Source of the DNA: a virus
Strand: one strand, 5' to 3'
Virus record (IMG/VR): IMGVR_UViG_3300017598_000081
Span: 1-20,595 of that record
Length of the DNA: 20,595 bases
Shown: positions 1 to 7,343 of the stretch, piece after piece
Layout of the letters: each line of letters begins with the position of its first letter
Numbering within the stretch: position 1 is the first letter of the stretch
Notes under the pieces: model-generated
The model's input: only the letters and a program-made list of their open reading frames with translations
Told to the model about the DNA's origin: nothing
Databases searched by the model: none
Made by a program: the position numbers and the translations under genes

Positions 1-1
1 A

Positions 2-1072
2 GGTGACACGGGCTTGACTGGTCCGCAAGGTGACACGGGCTTGACTGGTGCTACTGGTCCTGCGGGCGACACTGGTCCTCAGGGGCCTGCTGGTGTTAAG
101 GGTGACACGGGCGCTGATGGTGCTGATTCTGTCGTGCCTGGTCCGCAAGGTGACACGGGCTTGACTGGTCCTGCTGGGGCTGACGGGGCTGACGGGGCTG
201 ACGGTGCTACTGGTCCTCAGGGCGATACTGGTCCTGCTGGTGCTGATGGTGACGACGGTGCGCAGGGGATCCAGGGTGACACTGGGGACGCTGGTGCTGA
301 TGGTGCACAGGGGATCCAGGGTGTTAAGGGTGACACTGGGGACGCGGGTGCTGATGGTGTGCGTGGGGCTTTGTGGTCTACGGGCACTGGTGCCCCGTCG
401 TTCCTTTTCGGGGACGAGTTGGGCGACCAGTATTTAGATACCTCTACGGGTGACGTTTACTCGTGTGATGGTGCTGCGTGGAATCTCGCCACTAACATCA
501 CTGGTCCTGCTGGTGCGGCAGGCGCAGCGGGTGCTGACGGTGCTGACGGTGCTGACGGTGCCGACGGGGCCGAGAATGCGCTTCCGCTTACAGGCGGGAC
601 GCTCACGGGTGGGCTGACAGGCACGACGATTAACGCCACAACGATTGAGGCAGTGACAAACCTTGAGGTGGACAACGACGACGGCAACGCCACTCTTTCG
701 TTGCGTTCAGACAATGCGGCCGTTATTGCGTTCACAGAGAGCACGTCGCCCACAACATATAATGCTGGCATCTCTTCTAATGCTGCGTCCCCGTTCATTC
801 TGTACAAGGGGCTTCCAGTTTTCGGGCAGGCTGTGCTCTCCGTGAACTCTAGCGGTGATGTGGATATGGGTGCTGCTACTTCGGTGGAGGTGCCTGATCC
901 TACGGCTGATGCTCATGCGGCAACGAAAGAGTATGTGGACCAGGGGTTCGTGTTCCACGGGGCGACCGCTTCTACGGCTCGACCCACTGGCGTTTTACAT
1001 GTCGTTTGGGTTGGGTCTGTTGAACCAACGAATGCTGACACTGACGACGACATTTGGATTGATACCGCATGA
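2..1072 (+). CDS. Collagen-like tail fiber protein (5' end cut by window edge)
   Basis: This is a tail fiber or minor tail protein. The reading frame is open from the first bases, and Gly-X-Y triplets already run there, so the TTG at 14 is almost certainly an internal Leu codon and the true start lies outside the window. Collagen-like triplets (GPQGDTG, GADGADG) cover about 2-358 and again 500-573. They flank a short non-collagen module (360-500) with the YLDTSTGDVYSCDGAAW-type motif seen in many phage fibers. After 574 comes a beta-rich C-terminal part (LPLTGGTLTGGL, then DPTADAHAATKEYVD), typical of tail-fiber shaft and tip regions. The triplets probably form a trimeric stalk projecting from the tail. 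Stop is TGA at 1070. A second fiber-like gene follows 18 bases later. Exact receptor role is unknown. Confidence 0.85.
   Translation, partial: GDTGLTGPQGDTGLTGATGPAGDTGPQGPAGVKGDTGADGADSVVPGPQGDTGLTGPAGADGADGADGATGPQGDTGPAGADGDDGAQGIQGDTGDAGADGAQGIQGVKGDTGDAGADGVRGALWSTGTGAPSFLFGDELGDQYLDTSTGDVYSCDGAAWNLATNITGPAGAAGAAGADGADGADGADGAENALPLTGGTLTGGLTGTTINATTIEAVTNLEVDNDDGNATLSLRSDNAAVIAFTESTSPTTYNAGISSNAASPFILYKGLPVFGQAVLSVNSSGDVDMGAATSVEVPDPTADAHAATKEYVDQGFVFHGATASTARPTGVLHVVWVGSVEPTNADTDDDIWIDTA
20..49 (+). repeat. 30-bp direct repeat copy 1 in collagen-coding region
   Basis: Bases 20-49 are identical to 140-169. Both encode part of the Gly-X-Y stalk (GPQGDTGLTG). A shorter partial copy lies at 2-22, and GATCCAGGGTG-type units recur near 267 and 312. 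The repetition extends to the DNA level, which favours unequal recombination and length change of the stalk. Confidence 0.8.
140..169 (+). repeat. 30-bp direct repeat copy 2 in collagen-coding region
   Basis: This is the second exact copy of the segment at 20-49, in the same reading frame and 120 bases downstream. The spacing is a multiple of nine bases short by six but remains a multiple of three, so recombination between copies would keep the frame. Confidence 0.8.
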
Positions 1073-1090
1073 GGATTTGGAGAAGCTGAC

Positions 1091-2491
1091 GTGACATCGT
1101 TTACCGACGACTTCAATCGTTCTGACGAAGATCTGACCGCTTCGTCCAACTGGGTCGACGGCTTGCAGGGCAGCTTTGGTGTCTCGCTGGCGCTGGAATC
1201 GAACCGTGTAAACGGTGGGCAGACCAATGGCTCCAGCGACGGCGCTGTGTGGGCGACGGCATGCGACACCGACGCCCAGTGGGCCGAGGGGCTGGTCTAC
1301 TCGACCGATGCCAACGGCGGCTACACCGACATGGCCGTGTGCGTCAACGCTCTGGCGAGTGAGTTCACGGCGTACATGGGCATATTCGTCAACGATAACG
1401 GCACGCGCGGCATCGAGTTGTGGAAGGTGGTAGATGGGGACTGGGGCACGGTTCTCGCCTCCGACTCGTATGACGCCGTGGGTGAGACGCTCCGTATCGA
1501 GCACGACGGTTCTGGCGGTCTCACGCTCTACAGCGATGACGTCGAGCAGCTCAGCTACACCGACGGCGGCACGGCGCTCACGGGCGGCACGGTTGGGCTC
1601 CACGCGTGGAAAAACGGTTTTGGAGCATCGACCCACTTTGACGATTTCGCTGGCGGTGACATCGCTCCCGCTGGCGGCGGTCCAGCCACCTATGTTACTA
1701 AAGTTTACGGCGGGTCGTCCTGGGATGCTGCTGTCGTGAAAACGTACAACGGGTCGGCTATCGCTGCTACCCTGCTTGATTCAGGGACCAGCGACGTGTG
1801 GCACCCTGACGGCACGAATGTCGACGGGTTCACGACGGCGAGCGTGTCACCAGGGGCTGACGCTCTGCTGGTGCTGCTTCTCACGGTCATTGACTCTAAC
1901 CAGGAGGATTTGATCCCTGGGTCAGTGGCGTCGTCTGGGTCTGGGCCTGCGTGGTCGACGGACGAATACTCTGATGATGCTGGTGGGGACTGGAGATCCT
2001 CATCGGCTGCATTTGCTGTTGAGACGGGTGGTAGCGATCCTGGAGCGTTCACGGTCACATGGACCGCTGGAGGCGACGACCCGTACGAAGTGGGATACTT
2101 CACGTACGCTTTGTGGGAGGTCACAGGGTACGACACGGACGCTCCCATTGTTGGTGGGGCGGCTAGTTCCGACCAGGCGGGCAACGGGCCTGTAACGCTG
2201 ACTATGGATGCTACTCCGTCGGCTGACCAGTTGACGATTGCTCTGTGCTCCGCTGACCAGAACACATCTGATGGCTATTCGACGTTCGGGACAGGTACGG
2301 GCATCTGGATCGACACGGACATCCCTGGACTCAACGGTGGTGTCACTGGGTACCGCATTGGGTACTCTGCTGATGCCGATATCGACTGGTCGGACGTCCA
2401 GTCCACGCCCGATACGGTATATACGTCGGCACAGACGGCGTTGATTATCGCTCCTGGCGCTGGTTGGTCTGGTTCGGCCGTGCGGGGCTGA
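1091..2491 (+). CDS. Putative tail fiber / minor tail protein with LamG-like N-terminal domain
   Basis: This 466-aa protein starts at GTG 1091, with GGAG at 1079-1082 upstream. Residues 1 to about 197 read as a concanavalin/LamG-type beta sandwich: FTDDFNRSD at the start, LRIEHDGSGGLTLYSDDVEQLSY in the middle and HFDDFAGG at the end. Such domains often bind carbohydrate. After a Gly/Pro linker, residues 200-466 are a second beta-rich part opening with KVYGGSSWDAAVVKTYNGSA, a pattern I associate with fiber and tail-tip repeats. It sits between the collagen-like fiber and the terminase. The first 590 bases use GCC, ACC and GGC codons more than the neighbours, which suggests a domain acquired separately. 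A role in host surface recognition is inferred from domain type and position. Confidence 0.7.
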   Translation: MTSFTDDFNRSDEDLTASSNWVDGLQGSFGVSLALESNRVNGGQTNGSSDGAVWATACDTDAQWAEGLVYSTDANGGYTDMAVCVNALASEFTAYMGIFVNDNGTRGIELWKVVDGDWGTVLASDSYDAVGETLRIEHDGSGGLTLYSDDVEQLSYTDGGTALTGGTVGLHAWKNGFGASTHFDDFAGGDIAPAGGGPATYVTKVYGGSSWDAAVVKTYNGSAIAATLLDSGTSDVWHPDGTNVDGFTTASVSPGADALLVLLLTVIDSNQEDLIPGSVASSGSGPAWSTDEYSDDAGGDWRSSSAAFAVETGGSDPGAFTVTWTAGGDDPYEVGYFTYALWEVTGYDTDAPIVGGAASSDQAGNGPVTLTMDATPSADQLTIALCSADQNTSDGYSTFGTGTGIWIDTDIPGLNGGVTGYRIGYSADADIDWSDVQSTPDTVYTSAQTALIIAPGAGWSGSAVRG

Positions 2492-2522
2492 CAATACGAG
2501 ACTGTGAGGCTGAGGGGCTCTT

Positions 2523-3974
2523 ATGATTCTACCTATAACTGAGGGCGAGTCTAAGGGCGAGCACGTTGTGCGTTTTATCGAGACGTTCCTGGTGCTCGGT
2601 AAGAGCCACCTGGGTGTGCCGTTTCTGCTGGAAGACTGGCAGAAGGACGTGATCCACGACATTTATCGTGTGGGCGATGACGGGAAGCGTAAGCATCGTG
2701 CCTATCTGCTGGGGTTGCCGCGCAAGAACGGTAAGAGCCAATTGGGTGCAGCGCTGGCGTTGTATCATCTGATTGCGGATACGGCTGATAGTGGGCCTGA
2801 GGTTTACAGCGCTGCGGGTGACCGTGAGCAGGCGCGTCTTGTGTTCACGGAAGCTAAGCGGATGGTGGAGGCTTCTCCTGAGCTTCTGGACGTGTGCACG
2901 GTGTACCGCAACGAGATCCTGTGCAACATTAACAACGGTAAGTACAAGGCTGTGTCGGCTGATGCGGGCCTACAGCAGGGGCTTAACCCTTCGTTCGTGA
3001 TCGTTGACGAGTTGCACGTCCATAAGACTATGGATTTGTATGATGCGATGTCTATGGGTTCGGGCGCTCGTAACGAGCCTCTGATTTTGACGATTACCAC
3101 GGCGGGCTTTGATTTGGAGTCTCCATTGGGGCGGCTCTATTCTCACGGCAAGCGTGTGCGTTCTGGCGAAGTAGACGACACCTTTATGGGCATGACGTGG
3201 TATGGTCCTGACGACGATGAGGAGTTTGACCCTCTGGACGAAGACAACTGGCGCAGGTGGAATCCTGCTACGTTCATCAACTACGATGACATGCGGGCTA
3301 ACGCTCACCGCACACAGGGTAATGCTGCGTTCATCCGTTACCGTCTGAATGGTTGGACGGCTTCAGAGTCTGCGTGGCTTCCTAACGGGGTGTGGGCTAA
3401 GTGCGAGACTGACGGGGCGCTCGTGGACGGTGACGAGGTTGTGTTTGGCTTTGACGGTTCGTGGAAGGGTGACAGTACGGCGCTTGTGGCGTGTCGGCTG
3501 AGCGACCTTCATATCGAGGTTCTGGGGCACTGGGAGTGCCCACCAAACGATCCGCACTGGCGCACTCCTATTGAGGATGTGAAAGCGGTTATTCGTGACA
3601 ACGCGCGACGGTTCAAGCTGCGCGAGTTGGCGGCTGACCCGTACCGTTTTGAGCAGTCGCTTATGGAGCTTGCTGAGGAGGGTATTCCGATTGTGGAGTA
3701 TCCTACGAACGCTCCTGCTCGTATGATTCCTGCTACGACGGCGTTCTATTCGGCTGTGGTGGACGGTATACTGTCACATAACGGGGATCCTGCGTTGGCG
3801 CGTCACATGGGTAACGCTATTCTGAAGGAAGACGCTCGTGGTGGGCGTATCACCAAGGACCACAAGATGTCCAGTAAGAAAATTGACCTTGCCATTGCGG
3901 CTGTGATTGCTTATCATCGAGCGGTTGCGTATCGTGAGGACGAAGAGCCTGAGGCAAGGCTTATCCTGATCTAA
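2523..3974 (+). CDS. terL: Terminase large subunit (ATPase and nuclease)
   Basis: This is the DNA packaging motor. It pumps DNA through the portal using ATP and cuts concatemers. The 483-aa length is usual for the family. Walker A is LPRKNGKS at about residues 65-72, Walker B is FVIVDE at 158-163 with catalytic Glu163, and a coupling motif LTITTAG is at 189-195. The C-terminal RNase H-like nuclease shows FGFDGS (Asp311), LAADPYRF (Asp372) and KKIDLAIAA (Asp455) as likely metal-binding acids. The start is ATG 2523, preceded by a GAGGGG-type purine run. No small terminase gene is visible beside it; the upstream neighbour is a fiber gene. The portal gene follows 16 bases after the stop. Family assignment is firm; the packaging type (cos or headful) is not determined. 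Confidence 0.96.
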   Translation: MILPITEGESKGEHVVRFIETFLVLGKSHLGVPFLLEDWQKDVIHDIYRVGDDGKRKHRAYLLGLPRKNGKSQLGAALALYHLIADTADSGPEVYSAAGDREQARLVFTEAKRMVEASPELLDVCTVYRNEILCNINNGKYKAVSADAGLQQGLNPSFVIVDELHVHKTMDLYDAMSMGSGARNEPLILTITTAGFDLESPLGRLYSHGKRVRSGEVDDTFMGMTWYGPDDDEEFDPLDEDNWRRWNPATFINYDDMRANAHRTQGNAAFIRYRLNGWTASESAWLPNGVWAKCETDGALVDGDEVVFGFDGSWKGDSTALVACRLSDLHIEVLGHWECPPNDPHWRTPIEDVKAVIRDNARRFKLRELAADPYRFEQSLMELAEEGIPIVEYPTNAPARMIPATTAFYSAVVDGILSHNGDPALARHMGNAILKEDARGGRITKDHKMSSKKIDLAIAAVIAYHRAVAYREDEEPEARLILI

Positions 3975-3990
3975 TGTCCGTGGAGGGCGC

Positions 3991-5235
3991 ATGTTTGAGA
4001 CTATCATGAGAGCCCTGCGGGGATCACCTGAGAAGCGTAGCTTTGACCTGAACGACGATCTGTTCTTCAGCAACTCTAAGGCTGGGCAGGTTGTTAATGA
4101 GGAGTCGGCGCTTTCTATCATGGCGGTGTACGCGTCTGTGCGTCTCATCTCTGAGGGTTTGGCGTCGCTTCCTATCGCTTCGTTTACGGAGACGGCTGGC
4201 GGGTGGAACACTGAGGCTGTTAAGCAACCTGAGTGGCTGACTACGGCTAATCTTGGGTTGGGCATGTCTACTCAGGATCTTATTTCACAGACTCTGGTTA
4301 GTCTGCTCCTGCGGGGTAACGCTTTCGTCTTCGTGGTGCGCGGGCAGTTTAATAAGGTCGTGGCGTTGGAGGTTATGGACCCTGACACTGTGACAGTTAA
4401 GCGTCAAGGTGCGTTTGTGGTCTACGAGGTGGGCGACGTGCGGTACACTACTGCTGAAGTTTTGCATGTGCGTGGTTTGACGCTCCCTGGTGCGCTTGAG
4501 GGTATCGACCCGATTACGTATGCGGCTTCTACGCTGGGCACGGGCCTGGCGGCACAGGAGTATGGATCTAGCTACTTTGAGAACGCTTCTCTTCCGTCAG
4601 GGTTCATCGGCGTGCCTGGTAACCTGTCTGAGGTCGGTGCGGACATGCTGCGGCGGTCCTGGGATCGTTTGCACAGCGGGCAGGAGAACGCGGGCTCTGT
4701 TGCGGTGCTGACTGAGGGCGCTGAGTTCCGTCCTCTCGCTCTGTCTCCTGAGCAGACGCAGTTTCTGGACGTGAAGCGGTTTACGGTGCAGGATATTGCT
4801 CGTTTGTTCGGCGTTCCTCCGCACTTGCTGGCTGATTCGTCTAACTCTACTTCGTGGGGCTCGGGCCTTGCGGAGCAGAACAGTGCGTATGCTAAGGCTA
4901 CGCTGATTCCGTGGGCGTCTCGTTTGGAGCGTGCGTTTACGACGCTTCTGCGTTCTGAGGGTGGGCCTCGACAGAACCTGAAGTCGTCTGTGGTGATTAA
5001 CCTTGACGGCTATGAGCGTGGTGCGTTCTCTGATCGTATCGACACGTATGCTGCTGGCATTGCGGCAGGTATTTATGATCCTAACGAGGTGCGTGGGTGG
5101 GAAGATCTCCCACCGCTGGACCACCATCACGGGGCTGCGGATCCTACCCCTTCTGCGCTTGTCCCTGGTGAGTCCACACCTGCTGACAGTTCTGGGGCAC
5201 AGACTGACGATAATGATGAGCCTGAGGAGGGCTGA
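3991..5235 (+). CDS. Portal protein, HK97 family
   Basis: This is the dodecameric ring at the capsid vertex through which DNA is packaged and to which the connector binds. The 414-aa protein has family features: an N-terminal ALSIMAVYASVRLISEGLASLP segment, LRGNAFVFVVR, then VLHVRGLTLPGALEGIDPI, and the conserved FTVQDIARLFGVPPHLLAD near residue 265-285. The C-terminal end is Pro/Asp/Glu-rich and likely flexible. The start is ATG 3991 with GGAGGG at 3982-3987, a somewhat short spacing of three bases. It lies between terminase and prohead protease, the standard HK97-type order. The stop is two bases before the protease start. Confidence 0.95.
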   Translation: MFETIMRALRGSPEKRSFDLNDDLFFSNSKAGQVVNEESALSIMAVYASVRLISEGLASLPIASFTETAGGWNTEAVKQPEWLTTANLGLGMSTQDLISQTLVSLLLRGNAFVFVVRGQFNKVVALEVMDPDTVTVKRQGAFVVYEVGDVRYTTAEVLHVRGLTLPGALEGIDPITYAASTLGTGLAAQEYGSSYFENASLPSGFIGVPGNLSEVGADMLRRSWDRLHSGQENAGSVAVLTEGAEFRPLALSPEQTQFLDVKRFTVQDIARLFGVPPHLLADSSNSTSWGSGLAEQNSAYAKATLIPWASRLERAFTTLLRSEGGPRQNLKSSVVINLDGYERGAFSDRIDTYAAGIAAGIYDPNEVRGWEDLPPLDHHHGAADPTPSALVPGESTPADSSGAQTDDNDEPEEG

Positions 5236-5237
5236 CG

Positions 5238-5897
5238 ATGACTGAATTGCGTACCACATTTGAGGTGCCTACCCTGCGGCATGCTGAGGAGCGTGCTGAC
5301 GGGACGGGCTCGCTCGTTGCTGAGGGTTATGGCGTTGTCTATGACAAGCGTTCGCGTGACCTGGGCGGCTTCGTTGAGGAGGTCCGTTACGGATCTGCTG
5401 CGAAGACGGTGCAGGAAGCTGACGTGCGTGCGCTCGTAAATCACGATCCTAGCATGCTGCTTGGGCGTACGGGTGCGGGTACTCTGCGTCTGGAGGATCG
5501 TGAAGCGGGACTCTTCTACAGCATTGATCTCCCTGACACTACGCTGGGGCGTGACACGGCTAAGCTGCTTGAGCGTGGGGACTACCCTGGCTCCTCGTTC
5601 GGGTTCCGTGCTTTGGGTGACGAGTGGACTGAGACAGAGGATGGTCGTCCACTGCGTATCCTGACTGAGTTTGCGCTTCGTGACGTTGGGCCTGTGGCCT
5701 TCCCTGCATACGACGATTCTACTACGGGGCTTGCTTCGTTGGCTGCTAAGCGGTCTATGGATCTTGCTGAAGTTCGTGCGCTGGCTGATGAGGGCAACCT
5801 TATCGAGGCTGTGCGCCATGTTGTACCGACTGAGGACGAGGATGAGGGCCGCTGTGAGGCACCCTCTACCCTCTGGGTTCCTAAGCGGTATTTCTGA
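5238..5897 (+). CDS. Prohead maturation protease (HK97 / U35 type)
   Basis: This serine protease is packed in the procapsid, where it removes the N-terminal delta domain of the capsid protein before expansion. The 219-aa protein has the His motif ALVNHDPSMLLGRT (His69) and the Ser motif GDYPGSSFGF (Ser119/Ser120), both diagnostic of the HK97 protease fold; FALRDVGPVAFPAY is also conserved. The start is ATG 5238 with a strong GAGGAGGG at 5224-5231. It immediately precedes the capsid gene, and the capsid protein's coiled, charged N-terminus fits as its substrate. The last 30 residues are acidic and then basic, unlike the core. Confidence 0.94.
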   Translation: MTELRTTFEVPTLRHAEERADGTGSLVAEGYGVVYDKRSRDLGGFVEEVRYGSAAKTVQEADVRALVNHDPSMLLGRTGAGTLRLEDREAGLFYSIDLPDTTLGRDTAKLLERGDYPGSSFGFRALGDEWTETEDGRPLRILTEFALRDVGPVAFPAYDDSTTGLASLAAKRSMDLAEVRALADEGNLIEAVRHVVPTEDEDEGRCEAPSTLWVPKRYF

Positions 5898-5920
5898 GTC
5901 GGGACATCTCACTTAGACGG

Positions 5921-5939
5921 GTTGCGGACTACCGCTAAC
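5921..5939 (+). other. Small hairpin between protease and capsid genes
   Basis: The arms GTTGCGG (5921-5927) and CCGCTAAC (5932-5939) pair with one bulged base around a 4-base loop. There is no clear T run after it, so it is weak as a terminator. It may be part of the capsid mRNA leader. Confidence 0.3.
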
Positions 5940-5947
5940 TTAAACGT

Positions 5948-5968
5948 GATCTCACACCGTGTGGGATC
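5948..5968 (+). promoter_or_regulatory. Inverted repeat / hairpin upstream of capsid RBS
   Basis: The arms GATCTCACAC and GTGTGGGATC are complementary with one G-T pair around a single central C. The hairpin ends 12 bases before the GAGGAGGA ribosome-binding site (5981-5988) of the capsid gene. It could stabilise the 5' end of the capsid message or bind a protein. The function is inferred only from its position. Confidence 0.4.
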
Positions 5969-5996
5969 CATTGATGTCCTGAGGAGGACTATTATC

Positions 5997-7181
5997 ATGA
6001 ACACACGTAAAGCATTTGAGGCGCGGCAGGCTGTCGTTGCTAAGTTGAACGCGGCGAACGACGAAGTTCGTAGCGAAGAGGGCCCGTCTGCTGAGCAGGC
6101 TTCGGCTATCGAGGCGCTGGAGACTGACCTTCGGTCGGCTACTGAGGCTATGGAAGCGGCTATTGTCGCTGACGAGGCTGACAAGCGTTTTGCTGATGCG
6201 TACGCTGCTTCGGGCTTCGTTCCTGTCGCTCGTGAAGAGCGGTCGGCTGCTGACGCTGAAGTTGCGCAGCTTGAGGCGTTCCGTGCGGGTGAAGTCCGTT
6301 CGGTCGATCTCATGCCGAATGAGGTTCGTTCGCTCGGTACTGGTGCCGCTGAGGGTGCCGATACGGTGCCGTCGAGCATCTACGGTCAGATCATTGCGGG
6401 CATCCGCGAGTTCAGCACCGTTTTGGCTGCTGGCGCTACTGTCGTGAACACGACTGGGGGCAACGAAATCAGCGTGCCTGGTCGTAACGCTTACCCTTCG
6501 GCTGCTCTCATCGCTGAGAAGGGTACGTATGGCAAGAGCAACGGCACTTACCAGGAGAACGCCGTTCTTCGTAGCTACAAGTACGGACTCATCAGCCAGG
6601 TTTCCAACGAGCTTCTCGCTGATTCTCAGTTCAACATTGCTAGCGAAGTTGCTACCCTTGGTGGGGAAGCAATCGGGCTGGGTATCGGCGCTGCGTTTAT
6701 GAACGGTGACGGTTCGGACAAGCCTGAGGGCATTACCACGAAGGCTGCTGACGACACGTTTGCTGGCGCTGACGCTATCACTGCGGACGAATTGATTGAT
6801 GTTGTTCATTCGCTGGGCCGCCCGTACCGTAACAACGCTGCGTTCATCATCAGTGATGATACCCTGAAGCTTATTCGTAAGCTCAAGGGCTCTGACGGGC
6901 AGTACATGTGGCAGGCTTCGCTTACCGCTGGTGAGCCCGATACCATCCTGGGCCACCCTGTCTACGTTGATGCTGAAATGGCTGCTCCTACCACTGGTAA
7001 CAAGAGCGTCCTCTTCGGTGACATCAAGCGGGCATTCATGGTCCGTTTTGCTGGTGGAGTGAACGTCGCTCGTAGCGATGAGTACGGTTTCGACACCGAC
7101 CTGGTGTCGTGGAAGTGGAGCACTCGTGTTGACTCCGCTATCGTGCTTCCTGAGGCGTACGTCCTCTGGGACCAGGCCTGA
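5997..7181 (+). CDS. Major capsid protein, HK97 fold, with N-terminal delta domain
   Basis: This protein forms the capsid shell. The start is ATG 5997, chosen because GAGGAGGA (5981-5988) sits eight bases upstream; the frame is open back to 5922 but that part lacks a ribosome-binding site. The product is 394 aa. Residues 1 to about 110 are charged and helical (RKAFEARQAVVAKLNAAN, then EALETDLRSATEAMEAA), as expected of a scaffolding delta domain cut off by the neighbouring protease. The mature part holds typical HK97-family stretches: ISVPGRNAYPSA, the E-loop region, LISQVSNELLADS, FMNGDGSDKPEGI, ILGHPVYVDAEM and VLFGDIKRAFMVR. Cleavage near residues 105-115 (VRSVDLMPNEVRSLG) is a guess. It is followed by the largest noncoding gap of the window. 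Confidence 0.95.
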   Translation: MNTRKAFEARQAVVAKLNAANDEVRSEEGPSAEQASAIEALETDLRSATEAMEAAIVADEADKRFADAYAASGFVPVAREERSAADAEVAQLEAFRAGEVRSVDLMPNEVRSLGTGAAEGADTVPSSIYGQIIAGIREFSTVLAAGATVVNTTGGNEISVPGRNAYPSAALIAEKGTYGKSNGTYQENAVLRSYKYGLISQVSNELLADSQFNIASEVATLGGEAIGLGIGAAFMNGDGSDKPEGITTKAADDTFAGADAITADELIDVVHSLGRPYRNNAAFIISDDTLKLIRKLKGSDGQYMWQASLTAGEPDTILGHPVYVDAEMAAPTTGNKSVLFGDIKRAFMVRFAGGVNVARSDEYGFDTDLVSWKWSTRVDSAIVLPEAYVLWDQA

Positions 7182-7216
7182 TTTTAGGCTGATATTTGCG
7201 TGAGGGCGCATTGTTT

Positions 7217-7265
7217 GGGTCCGCCCCTTCCCTTCCTCTGGCTTTGGCTGGAGTGGGGCGGGCCC
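7217..7265 (+). terminator. Long two-part hairpin downstream of capsid gene
   Basis: The outer arms GGGTCCGCCCC (7217-7227) and GGGGCGGGCCC (7255-7265) pair over 11 bp with one G-T pair. Inside, CTCTGGC (7236-7242) pairs with GCTGGAG (7247-7253) around TTTG. This is the strongest predicted fold I found. The T tract after it is poor (CATCTT), so it may be a partial terminator or a 3' stabiliser of the abundant capsid message. Confidence 0.55.
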
Positions 7266-7270
7266 ATCTT

Positions 7271-7316
7271 GGTAGGTAGCGCTGGAGCGCGTGGGGTTCG
7301 ATTCCCTGTCCTACCA
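7271..7316 (+). ncRNA. tRNA-like element lacking an anticodon arm
   Basis: This 46-base segment looks like a tRNA with its anticodon arm removed. GGTAGG (7271-7276) pairs with CCTACC (7310-7315), followed by an A (7316) in the discriminator position. T7277-A7278 sit where the tRNA position 8-9 linker would be. A 4-bp D-like stem GCGC/GCGC (7279-7290) closes a TGGA loop. The T arm is TGGGG-TTCGATT-CCCTG (7292-7308), with the canonical TTCGA loop and the right seven-base distance to the acceptor end. No full-length tRNA can be drawn, because no upstream bases pair better with the 3' arm. It could be a degraded tRNA gene, an RNA processing signal cut by RNase P, or a 3' end protector. All function is inferred. 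Confidence 0.4.
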
Positions 7317-7343
7317 CTGTTCTATTTGCCTGAGGAGGCTGTT

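Noticed and set aside
1-573. CRISPR-like or tandem repeat array
   Set aside because: The repeats stay in frame as Gly-X-Y codons and have no unique spacers of constant length.
457-807. Minus-strand frames across the window, such as this 116-codon one
   Set aside because: They mirror strong + strand genes with biased codon use, lack ribosome-binding sites and show low-complexity or shadow-like composition.
5952-7211. 419-codon minus-strand frame opposite the capsid gene
   Set aside because: It is as long as the real gene but has no recognisable domain, and the + strand codes a clear HK97 capsid protein.
7271-7316. tRNA 3'-end fragment as phage attachment site (attP)
   Set aside because: The shape would fit, but no integrase or excisionase is near and the site lies between essential head genes; it also has a 5' acceptor half, unlike a simple 3' fragment.
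7200-7343. N-terminal extension of the Lys/Ala-rich gene back to GTG 7200
   Set aside because: The extension reads through the hairpin and tRNA-like element, has no ribosome-binding site, and ATG 7344 has GAGGAGG at ideal spacing.
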